Source of the DNA: Chara braunii
Lineage: Eukaryota > Streptophyta > Charophyceae > Charales > Characeae
DNA length: 36,696 bases
Reading direction: 5' to 3'
Assembly: GCA_003427395.1 (NCBI GenBank)
Contig: BFEA01000217.1
Span: forward strand, 1,792,757 to 1,829,452
Part shown: positions 17,370 through 26,479 of the stretch, piece after piece
How the letters are laid out: each line of letters starts with the position of its first letter
How positions within the stretch are numbered: position 1 is the stretch's first letter
Notes under the pieces: generated by a model
The model's database searches: none
What the model was told of the DNA's origin: nothing
What the model saw: the letters and a program-made list of their open reading frames with translations, nothing else
Program-made: the position numbers and the translations under genes

Positions 17370-17679
17370 TGTAGCGGACCTCGGGTTGGCCTGTGAGACT
17401 AGCCCCTTGGCCTCTTCTCACAGGCCTGTGTTATATTCGGGGTAGGCCAGTCCAGGCCGGTACCTCTGTCGGTACCAGCCAGTCCAGTCCAGTCCCGTCA
17501 GTCCGCTGGGGTATACCCCAGCCATTATCTGTTTCCAGTCTCATTCCTCACTTGCACATTTTGGAGTACGTGCGTTGGAGTCTTGCGCGGGGAGCTGCAT
17601 TGTGCCATCTTGCTCCCCGTTCTTCCTCCATCTCCATCTCTGTCACTAGCGGATCACCACACCTGGTGGGTCCGCCACA
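17370..17679 (+). repeat. 3' LTR of the chromovirus
   Basis: It is 310 bp long and collinear with 7890-8199. It starts TGTAGCGGACC and ends GGTCCGCCACA (5' copy GGTCCGCTACA). It would supply the polyadenylation signal; no canonical AATAAA was noticed in it. Confidence 0.95.
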
Positions 17680-17684
17680 CAAAC
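17680..17684 (+). repeat. Target-site duplication, right copy (CAAAC)
   Basis: It is identical to 7885-7889 and directly follows the 3' LTR. Confidence 0.9.
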
Positions 17685-18105
17685 CGTCAATCCCTCCAAC
17701 CAAGCCAAGGCTGGCAAATTCCAGTCTCTCCCCATACCCACCCACCGCTGGCAATCTGTCTCCATGGACTTCGTTTGTGGTCTCCCCATGGCCGACCATG
17801 GTCACGATTGCATCTATGTCATTGTCTGCCGACTTACCAAGTGCGCTCATTTCATCCCTTGTACCACCACCTGCCAAGCCAAGGACATCGCGAAACTCTT
17901 CTTTGACCACGTCACCCGCCATCACGGTCTCCCCAAAAACATTATCAGCGATCGTGACTCTACACACACCACCCCTGTACCCAGCCTAACCCCTTTCGTT
18001 GATCTTGATCTCTCGCCGTCTGATCCGCCCTTGCCTCAGCCTAGTCCTTCCCATCTGTCCTCTACCACACTCTCTGTCTCTCTTGACCAATGGTTGTGGA
18101 CCTGA
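17685..18105 (+). pseudogene. Integrase remnant, copy B (host element)
   Basis: This is the continuation of the host element after the nested insertion, in the same codon phase as 7582-7889. It has the SMDF first catalytic Asp (17767-17769), HGHDCIYVIV, LTKCAHFIPCTTT, FFDHVTRHHGLP and ISDRDST with the second Asp. It then switches to Pro/Ser/Thr-rich sequence (HTTPVPSLTP...) and a TGA at 18103-18105. The catalytic Glu, C-terminal domain and any chromodomain are therefore missing through a deletion after the second Asp. Copy B is better preserved than copy A at 7330-7889, which lost its first Asp. Confidence 0.8.
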
Positions 18106-19006
18106 GTGACGCCGGTGATAAAGGATCTAATGGCAAGCACACGAGGACGAAGGCCTGATGCATCATGCTCATGGAGATAATGCAGCTGGATTGACCACCA
18201 TGTTCTTTCCTTGGGCAGAATCTGGACTCACGGACTTACCGGAGCAGCGACATGTGATCTGGACCTTTGCATCAGTCTGCGATTTCCGTGCTACCGGATC
18301 GGACCTCCTTGCAGTTCATGAACCGGGCACACTCCAGCACCTGGACTTGGGACACTTGTACTCCTACTTCGCTCTCTTGCAGTTTGGACATTCGACAACT
18401 ACCTATTGCAGCCGCTGAAGACCGGTTCTCTCACCTATCTTGGACCTGATCAAGACCCCCGAAAACCTCTTTCAAGACATTTTCTTGACATTTTGTTACA
18501 GATCTGAGACTTTGTTTCCCACACCCCTCATACACCCCAGCCCTTGAGCATTGAACAAACATTTTTATTTTTATTTTTCCCTCAAAACCTATAAGCTTGT
18601 AAAACATCAATAGGACTACCCTGTTACATGAACATTGCTCCCCTCATCCTTGTAAAACCTCAATAGGATTACCATGTTACTAAACATTGCTCCTCTCATC
18701 CTTGTAGAACCTTAATAGGACTACCCTGTTACATGAACATTGCTTCCCTTATCCTTGTAGAACGCCAATAGGACTTATTTGTAGAACATCAATAGTATTT
18801 CCCTGTTCCCTGTTACTTCAACCTTGCACAACCTCAACTACCCTATTCGCTGAAAATGATATCTTCACTTTTGTAGAATATCAGTAAAATTACCGTATTA
18901 CTTGCATTACCCACCTTTTTTTTTTTTTCCTAACCAGTGATCGGGCCCGTCCCGTCCGTCACAGTTTTTCATTAGGCCTTTGGCAGTGGGGACGTTGCCT
19001 TCCATA
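18106..19006 (+). other. 3' noncoding tail of the host element
   Basis: There is no domain-bearing frame. The tail contains the 52-53 bp tandem repeat at 18596-18900 and runs to the polypurine tract before 19019. Its assignment to the host element rests on position only. Confidence 0.45.
18596..18900 (+). repeat. Tandem minisatellite, about 53 bp unit
   Basis: Units start at cttgtaaaacatcaatagg (18596), then 18649, 18701 and 18754, spaced 53, 52 and 53 bases. A truncated unit lies at about 18778, and decayed remnants (gtagaatatcagtaaaatta) extend to about 18900. The shared pattern is cttgta(g/a)aac...aatagga(c/t)tacc(c/a)tgttac...aacattgct. Confidence 0.85.
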
Positions 19007-19018
19007 CGGAGGGGATAG
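19007..19018 (+). other. Polypurine-tract-like sequence
   Basis: CGGAGGGGATAG is followed immediately by TGTTACG, the layout expected at the 3' end of an LTR retrotransposon interior. Confidence 0.4.
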
Positions 19019-19418
19019 TGTTACGAACCAGCTAGGGATCAATCCCTGGTCTGCATGCCACAAGCCCACGTGCGGCTTTGTTTTTCGTTTTCTGCTGCAT
19101 CCCCGTTTTCGGCGTGGCGCCCTTTTTCGATTTCGAACCTCTGGGACCACCCCGCATTTTGGCGACACTCCCAAAATCCCCATTTTGTAGTTTCGCCCTC
19201 AGGGCCTTTCACACCCGGTCCCCGTTTGGCACGACCAACCAATATATACATCGACCACCCGATGGTCGCCCGCACCATCGGGCAACCAGTTTTCAGCTAC
19301 TATGCTTGCTCTGTGTGACTTGCCCCTTTTTGCATTCGGGAATCTAAGACTTTGACTTTGTGACTCCACTACTTTGTCTGGGACCGTCAAGTCCGTCACT
19401 TGCGTAGAGTGAGTGAGT

Positions 19419-19420
<2 letters not shown>
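19019..19420 (+). mobile_element. Putative 3' LTR of the host element (end uncertain)
   Basis: It starts TGTTACGAACC after a polypurine-like tract and has a TATA-like AATATATACA at 19241-19250. A perfect 9 bp hairpin lies at 19258-19282 (CCCGATGGT / ACCATCGGG). No matching 5' copy is in the window, and the end may lie inside or beyond the TC microsatellite. Confidence 0.35.

Positions 19421-19502
<82 letters not shown>
19421..19502 (+). repeat. (TC)n microsatellite, 82 bp
   Basis: This is an uninterrupted TC dinucleotide run of about 41 units. Peptides predicted across it are artefacts. Confidence 0.98.
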
Positions 19503-19504
<2 letters not shown>

Positions 19505-20340
19505 CGGCATGTTACACCTCGGGCACTTAGGCACGCAGGCACTCAGGCCTGAGGACGAAACCCATAACCCACGATCAGGCTGCTAGTGGCACTGGCGTGG
19601 AACAAAAAAATGTTCCAGGCCAAGGTGGTACCGACTATTTTTTTTTTGATTTCTTTTGTTTTTCTTTGTCCATGGGTCGATTTACCCCTGAACCTGGACA
19701 TGTTTCTAGAGAGTTTCTATTATCCAGACTTCTAACTCTGTTAGTATTATCATCATTATTTTATTACTATTACCACTACTACTAATAAGGTTATAATTAT
19801 TATTATTATCATCATTATTATTATTGTTCATCATTATTCGACTATGAAAGCCGCGCGCATGGTGCTTTATCGTTATGATAGGAAAATGGGAGAAAGACAA
19901 TAGAAAGGAGCTCGGGATTGTTAGCAGATAGCAGGAACATGAGCACACAAAACAGGCGCGAAAGCATGCACGCAAAAGCGAAACAAGAACAAACAACGCG
20001 CACAAAGGTAAGGATGAACAAAGTGTATGAACGAGATCAAAGGCAAGTAAAGTGTGATTGGGAGTTAGCGATCGTGAGCGATGGCTTAGACAACAAGCAA
20101 ATGCAAGCGCAGCTGGCACGAGCATAGCGGATCATGAGTGTGAGTAGTGCATGGTCATGAACTTCAGTGGAAGCAAGGGAAACACACCTATTCGAGATCC
20201 GTCCTTGCAGTCGACAATTTGGGCGGGGGGGGTTGGGATTTTGTACTGCAGTTACTAAAGGATACTCACCTTCGACCCTCGAATACAACACCCCCCAATC
20301 CTGATTCTATTGAACGGGAAAAATAGTTTGTGTGCATTCA
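19503..20340. other. No gene seen; imperfect TTA/TCA-rich stretch inside
   Basis: The stretch holds a 7 bp hairpin around an A6 loop (TGGAACA/TGTTCCA, 19598-19617) and an imperfect TTA/TCA trinucleotide stretch (19740-19840). There is no convincing coding signal on either strand. Confidence 0.6.
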
Positions 20341-20369
20341 TTATAAATTTATAATCGCTACAATGTTAT

Positions 20370-20421
20370 TAATATTATCATTATTATTTTGTTGTTATTA
20401 TTATTATTATTATTATTACTG
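20370..20421 (+). repeat. (TTA)n microsatellite
   Basis: ATTATTATT-type repeats, interrupted early on and uninterrupted from about 20393 to 20420. Confidence 0.9.
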
Positions 20422-21659
20422 CTACAGTGCTTTAATCTCAACCATGAAGGTGGCTACGTCCGGTTGAGGAAACAGAAAGAGGGAAATAGAGCATGTGTGT
20501 GAAGTAGCGAAAGTGGAATTGTAGTCAGATTCATTTGAGAAAAGTACTAGTATGAGTGTGGATGAGAGGCGGGAGTGAAAGACTTACTGAGCGTGAAGGG
20601 AAGAGAAGTACTCACGGAGATAAAATGTTTCCACAAACTGAGAAAATACGAATAATCAGAGCGAAGCCCTGTTGTTTGCTCAATTAAGGGTGAGGGAAGT
20701 AAATTGAAGGTGTAGCTATTGGCAAAATGTTCTTTCTTTGTATTAGTTACTCCTACCAAGCTCACACTCAAACCTCTTACAGTGGGTTGAATTTGATACC
20801 AACTTAGCACATTTCTCAATCCTATAAAACAACCGAATTTCCAACATCCTATAACTCAGACACACTGTAGATTTTTTTCGATCGTAAGCTAGGAGAATCA
20901 GTTGGCTGCCCTGTTCTCTTTATAGTCCCCAAGCCTATCTGACCTATCCTGGTCTATTCCAGACTCCTGAAAACAATAGAGCTCGGTAACGTTAGTAGTT
21001 TTCTTAGGCTGTGCAGATGCGAAAAGTCGGGGTAGTTTGTGAATCTGAAGCAGTGTTATTACCCAGGTATGATATGAATTAGAAGCGGAGGGGTAAGCAA
21101 CCCTCTTGTCTTTAGATGCCTCCCCCATCCATCGCCTATAACAGTAAGACTTTGGCCATAATGCCCCTTTTCAACTCCGAAAATGTAATTGGATGCACGC
21201 CCCCTGCGTCTCATTCTTTATCACATTCTTTCTCCTTTTATCACGGCATCGCCAATAAATCTCAATGGACAACCGCCCTCACATTTTTTATATATCTCGG
21301 GTGCAAAGGTTCCTTCTATTCGATTTTTTTTTTTTTTTAAAGAGCAAGTGCTCCAGTCCATTTGTGGGGAGCAGCACGTATTGGGAACCGGGCCCGGTGT
21401 CCCATATCGAATTGTACAGGTCGTTAAGAACATTTGAGGTCGTTTGAGGTCATTTGAGATACCTCGGCCATTACCCGGCTTCGGCTGAGAACAATTTGTG
21501 AACACGATAAGATTCGAAAACATAAAGAGAATCCTGATTTTCTAATGCCTATTAGGGAATTACTCATGCAATAACCTGCCACAGAGGTCCTATGAATGCT
21601 CACTACCCTCAGTTTCCCTGACAAACCCTTCTAAAACTTCCCAACACCGTCTTACTCCC
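20422..21659. other. No gene seen
   Basis: Mixed-composition DNA with short open frames only. The minus strand has TTGGTATCA (20802 down to 20794), which resembles a tRNA-Met PBS, but no LTR end precedes it. Confidence 0.5.
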
Positions 21660-22320
21660 TGTTGAGCTCTTCCAGGCCTCACGCCCCCACCCTGCTGGGT
21701 TACAGGGCAACACAACTCGCCCCAGCTCCGACCAACGTCATCCCAGCAGCAACCCTTGGTCGTCCCTTGGGATGCCCACCCCAAAGCATCCCCAAATCAG
21801 CAGGTTACAGGGCAACACCCCAACACCGGTCAGCGTCGTTCTGGCATCGAACGGCCACGGATCACTGAGTATAACAACATCGAAATCGCCTACGATGGAT
21901 TGCTAAGAAACCCTGAAGTCCTAAGACATTCATAAGAACAACTGAGTTTTTTTAATCAGATTCTACCAAGTGAATAGAATATGTGTGTCAAAAATCACCA
22001 TCAGAAATCAGATAGGTGAAACCTATTCAATCCACCTACGACCACCACTAGCATGGCTAATTTCAGCACGAACCGAAGCTCCTCCATGCCTCATGCTCCC
22101 ATCAGGTTAGGTTACAGAGTTGCACCACCTTGTTCCAGCATCGGCAGCATTACTCCAGTTACGACCCCCAATGACCACTGGGACTGCCCCCGCAAACAGC
22201 CCTCCAGAGCTCTCTACCAGGCCTCACGCCCCCACTAAGCTAGGACACAGAGTTGCACCACCTGGCTTCGGCTCCGGCCAGCGTTACTCCAGCATCGGTC
22301 TTCAAGGGCCACTGACTTTT
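21660..22320 (+). repeat. Degenerate repeat family, about 110-130 bp units
   Basis: Four related blocks begin near 21664, 21798, 22083 and 22207. They share a caggcctcacgcccccac segment, then ggttacag(g/a)g(c/t)...caac or ttgcacc, then a (c/g)gtca(g)cgt...ccagcatcg segment. Two adjacent pairs are separated by about 200 bases of unrelated sequence (21870-22070). Confidence 0.65.
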
Positions 22321-22429
22321 TAACCACCCCTCGCAGGATCACAGATGGCTTGCCAGATAACACATATTCCTACAACCTCCTCGAGAGGCAACCAAATGGA
22401 TAGTTGTAGTAAACTGGATGATAAATTTC

Positions 22430-22760
22430 TTCGAGAGAGATCGCCCCTCCCTCCCCTTACCCATCCCCCCTCAGCCCTACACTGCCTCCGCCGAGGAGGG
22501 TCACCCACTCTCCCTCGGCCCCAATATAGGACCAATCCTCTGCCCCCCTTTCCCCAGGAGCACGCAGTTCCCACCTAAAGCATGCCCCCCTTGCCCATTT
22601 CCGCCTCCGCAGGGACTGCTGTTGACCCACACACAGTCCTTGCCCCAGAATAAGGCAACCCCCTATTCCGCCCCTACCCTCTTTGAGACATTCACCCCCC
22701 ACCTTGTGATGCCCCTACAAGATAGAGCTCCCCCCACCCCTTTTCCACCGTTCAACCCTT
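22430..22760. other. C-rich low-complexity stretch
   Basis: Runs of CCCC and CCCTCC dominate the + strand. The open frames here are composition-driven and show no domain. Confidence 0.6.
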
Positions 22761-22919
22761 CGTGAACAATCCGATGCAGCCGACTACAGTTATTGATGAC
22801 ACACTTACTAAAATATCATTCGCTTGGATTTTCTTGATGACGATGGACAACACAACGATAATGAGAATGATGGTGACAACCAACTCACCTGCTGATGCAG
22901 AGCAACATCTAATGAAAAC

Positions 22920-23650
22920 AAGTTGATGATGATGATGAGAATGATGAAAATGAAAATGGAATGATGATGTTGATCATACCAAAGAGCGGCACCAACAACC
23001 TTATGATTACAAACTGATGATGATGATGATGATGATAATAGCGATGATGATGGTGATGTCGATAATGATGATGATGATGATGAAGATGACGATGATGTTG
23101 ATGATATTGATGACGCAATGATGATGATGATGATGATGGTGATCAAGATGATAGCGATGATGATGGTGATGTCGATAATAATGATGATGATGATGATAAA
23201 GATGATGATGATTTTGATAATATTGATGACGCAATCATGATGATCATTATATTAATGATGGTGTTGATGGTAATGTCAGTAATGATGATGATGGTGATGA
23301 AGATGATGACGCACAACGCCCTATGATGACTAAAAGATGAGATGGTGTGAACACGAGCACCTTGGATGATAACCTAAAGATGATGATGATGATGATGATG
23401 ATGATGAGCAACGTCCTATGATGACGTCAAACTTTGTCAATCGTGTTGTATGATGGAGAGATATTTGACGATGGAGATACAACAATGAGTGACGAGCAGT
23501 GCCCCTAATGCACGGTTCCTTGATAATAGTGGTGATATTAGCGCCGAACAGGAGTGAAGACATACGCCTAGATGATGATGAGCAGTACCCTGATATTGAC
23601 TCGGATGATGGTGATGACGAGCAGCGCCTTGATGATGATGACAAACCATT
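22920..23650 (+). repeat. GAT trinucleotide array with 113 bp higher-order unit
   Basis: About 700 bases are built from GATGATGAT with interruptions. A longer unit starting gcgatgatgatggtgatgtc at 23041 recurs at 23154 (113 bp) with matching interruptions (gtcgataat..., gatattgatgacgcaat and aatattgatgacgcaat). From 23310 on, a second interrupted motif, gacgagcagcgcc or gatgagcaacgtcc, recurs at least four times. The His- or Ser-rich minus-strand frames across it are artefacts of the repeat. Confidence 0.85.
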
Positions 23651-24640
23651 ACTATGGTGATGTTGTGATCTCTAGACGTTGGACAACCGCCAAGTGCGGT
23701 CGAGAACCACACCCTCTTCTACACCCTGTGGAGAGTGGGTGGTACACAGGTTCATACCTGTGGTGACAATCATTTCTTATCGCCCTGAAGACCAGCCCCA
23801 TCATCCAGGGTCTGAAAGAAATCAAGGGGTTTGACTTTGACGGTTGTCACGGACTACAATACCCAACTATAAAAACCTCTAAAAAACAAAGGATAACAGA
23901 GGATCTCCATTTTTTATAAAAAACATAATTTATTTAACCCTTACGCTTGGTCACAGTAAGCCGCGCGAGACACTCAAGACATATGTATTTATATATAGCG
24001 AGAGGGTTATCATTATGTGACGATCACTTCTCACAATCACAATGAGACTCCTCTCAGCCATATACATGTATAATCTTCGCAGACAGTCAAATCCAAAGTC
24101 CGAAACACCAAACATACTTGCAATCACATCAAGGATTCAATCAAAAGTCCACGCACGACACGAGGTCAACTTCAACCATTTTCTGCGCTCACACCCCTTG
24201 CTTTAGCCATACAAACCTCAACCTTAACGCACCCTTCCATCAATAGAACACTCAGTACCTTTGTTAAACGACCATTCAATAAGGTCCGGGTAAAAACACA
24301 ATGAAACATTTCAAACCACAGGGCTACAACCTTTATGTTGAGTGGCAAGAGTGAATTTGGAGTTGAATCGTAAACCGACGAATCGGCAACTGACCTGTTG
24401 GCAGTGATAACAGAAGATGATCCTTGTATGATCAAGCTGAATCTAGCCCAAATCCTGAATCAATCGATCACGAAAACCTGTAACTCAAGATTAACCAATT
24501 TCAAGCTAAATTTATAAGTACATGGAGAATAATCTTCATATCACGATCTTGCTCAAAATCATTCCATTTAACTAAGCCTGAATCTACCTCTAAGCAAGTG
24601 TCAAAAGAAAGGTAGAGCCATGTCAAAATATAATCTAACT
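23651..24640. other. No gene seen; one perfect hairpin
   Basis: CACAGGT/ACCTGTG (23745-23751, 23756-23762) forms a 7 bp stem with a 4-base loop. The rest is AT-rich sequence without coding features on either strand. Confidence 0.5.
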
Positions 24641-25160
24641 CCTTTAAATTAAGAAAATTTCGGCAGCGCTTCCCGTACGAAAAGTGTCCATAATTTATAA
24701 TAACCCAAATATAAAAACAAAAATCAAACTTTAATTCTTGAAAGTCAAAATTTGTCTAACTCCCTGAATTAGTAAAAATTTGGGCAGCATCTCCTTTAGA
24801 AAGGTAGGTTTCGCAGATTTCTACTAAGTCAGATAGGAACTCAGAAGTTTAACTGACCTATTAGATTTGTAAAAATTTCGGCAACGCAACCCGTAGAGAA
24901 AGTGTTATTACAAGATGTATACAAAGCTAAGTTCATAATCTAAAATGATTTTAACATCTCAAAGTCCAATTTTGTCTCACTCCCTGAATTAACAAAAGTA
25001 TGGGCAACACTCCCTTTAGAAAATGAGGTTTTCCAGTTTTTACAAAGCCAAAAAGGAAGAACAAATGGACCCTGAAAAATATAAAATCTGACTAACTCCT
25101 TGGTTTTGAAGAAATTTCGGCAGCGCTTCCCGTAGAGAAAGTGGCTTACGAAGATTTATA
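24640..25160 (-). repeat. Alternating A/B repeat array, about 115-120 bp spacing
   Basis: Five units show a common core at about 24661, 24782, 24880, 25002 and 25118. Type A is tttcggcagcgcttcccgta and type B is tttgggcagcatctccttta. Types alternate A-B-A-B-A, giving a dimer of about 220-240 bp. AAAATTTCGGCAGC at 24654-24667 is the exact reverse complement of 9539-9552 in the chromovirus leader, so the array may be a leader of a related element on the minus strand. Confidence 0.7.
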
Positions 25161-25439
25161 CAAAACCAAGTATAATAAATAATCCAAAAAAATGCAGAAA
25201 ATGACCTGAGTAAAATAAACTTGGCTAAGAAAATGCAGGAATTGTAACAAACTCTTATGACTCTAGCGCGGGGTGAGGAACTTCCTATCAACTGAAACTC
25301 GGACTAAGTAGTAGTCACACTCAGTCTCATGCAGGCCAAACCACAAACGTAAATACTCTCACAAATCCAAAGTCAATTTATCAAACAATAATTCATAGTC
25401 TCTCAATGATTTATCACTTTATACCCAGCTTACATAAGG

Positions 25440-26175
25440 CATAAAGCTAGACCACCCAAACTTATGAAACATGTCTAGCTCGGCCATAGAGTAATACACA
25501 TACACATGGCACAACAACTTTTCTATTCTTTGGGCATATGATTAGGTAACCCTAGTCACCATGAGCTATTTAAGTATCCCAACTTTATATACTTATCTGC
25601 ACTTCTTTTGAGGAAGCATACAACTGCACCGATCATTTTTAACTCAAGATTCAGTTTGGCCCTTTGTATCACAAATTTATTCTTAATTAATACTCTCTTC
25701 AGTTGGTGATATAATCAGATCACCCGAACTTGTGAAACCCTGCTTGACTAGACTGTTCATAAGTAGGATAGTAATAAAGTATAGTCAAGTTATAGGTTTA
25801 TAGTCTTTTGGTTATAACGTGTGCGTTGCGTTGGACAAAAATCACCCCAACTTATGGAACATATTTTGGTACTCAACCTCATTCATTTCTCTTAAAACCA
25901 AAGCAGGAAGAGGTTGAGCCACCCAAACTTATGGAACATGCTCAGATCTTCTCGTTCAGAAACTAAGGAAACTGAAAGAAACCCAAATTAAACAAGGCGA
26001 CTAAGCTACCCAAACTTACAGAATATGCGTGGTCCCTGAAAAATCATTCACAGTGAGCCCTCACAAGTCAAAACAACCAGACCACCTAAACTTATGGAAC
26101 ATGTCTGGTTCTTCAGGCAATTCAAAGTAAACATATCACCGAGTCTCTCCAAGCTTATGGAGACGTGCCCAACCT
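25440..26175. repeat. Dispersed ACCACCCAAACTTATGGAAC motif, seven copies
   Basis: Copies lie near 25451, 25719, 25841, 25918, 26006, 26081 and 26140. They vary but keep the (a)ccaccyaaacttatg(g/a)aacatg pattern. Spacing shrinks from about 270 to 60-90 bases. Together with the array just upstream this resembles long tandem-rich leaders of plant Ty3 elements, which is inferred. Confidence 0.6.
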
Positions 26176-26449
26176 TTGGTTGATCCAGTCAGACACAAGC
26201 AATACAACCTTTCTCCCATCCTTCCCCCCAGATGCAATCTCACAATCTGTTTTCAGTTAAACAATAAAACTGAAACTGACATTGCACATACATTCCTTTA
26301 CTTCATTTGGTTTTGTCCTGAAAGACAAACGTAAAATTAAAGTAAAGGTGCACTCAATATACTCAGTCAAAACAGAGCAAGGAATACAGATAGGGGTTAA
26401 AACAGGGTTTATAAAGGAAAAACAATGGTTACCTTTCAATTCCCTGCCT

Positions 26450-26472
26450 CCAGAACTCATCCTGAGTTCTGG
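26450..26472. other. Perfect 10 bp hairpin
   Basis: CCAGAACTCA and TGAGTTCTGG flank a 3-base loop (TCC). Confidence 0.6.
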
Positions 26473-26479
26473 TAGAGCT

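Larger units (their letters stand above)
7890..17679 (+). mobile_element. Complete Ty3/gypsy chromovirus, 9790 bp
   Basis: Two 310 bp LTRs with matching ends, a PBS, gag, protease, RT, RNase H, integrase with chromodomain and a flanking 5 bp duplication define a whole insertion. Domain order (integrase after RNase H) is that of Ty3/gypsy, and the chromodomain makes it a chromovirus. By eye the LTRs differ at 16 of 310 positions (10 transitions, 6 transversions, no indels), about 5 percent, so it is not a brand-new insertion. The coding region carries a 1-base RT frameshift, amber stops at 12063, 12117 and 14546, and two catalytic-site changes. The copy therefore now depends on other elements for any movement. 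A 600 N gap covers part of gag. Confidence 0.95.
6318..19018 (+). mobile_element. Internally deleted Ty3-type 'host' element, split by a nested insertion
   Basis: The left part (6318-7889) has a gag-like N-terminus fused to the RT connection/RNase H and an integrase segment. The right part (17685-19018) has a second integrase segment, a noncoding tail and a polypurine tract. The 9790 bp chromovirus 7890-17679 plus one copy of its target duplication separates them. Joining 7889 to 17685 keeps the integrase frame open (the codon phases at 7888 and 17686 match). Capsid, protease, most of RT and the integrase C-terminus are missing, so the copy was defective before or after the insertion. Confidence 0.75.

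Noticed and set aside
18596-18900. Possible CRISPR array
   Set aside because: The units are contiguous 52-53 bp tandem copies without unique spacers, in a eukaryotic retroelement context.
19199-19534. Arg/Glu-repeat protein on the minus strand
   Set aside because: It is the translation of the TC microsatellite.
20794-20802. Minus-strand primer-binding site of another LTR element
   Set aside because: TTGGTATCA matches only nine bases, no LTR ending in CA precedes it, and no gag or pol follows on the minus strand.
22800-23650. His-rich and Ser-rich minus-strand proteins
   Set aside because: They are translations of the GAT array; all frames give simple repeats.
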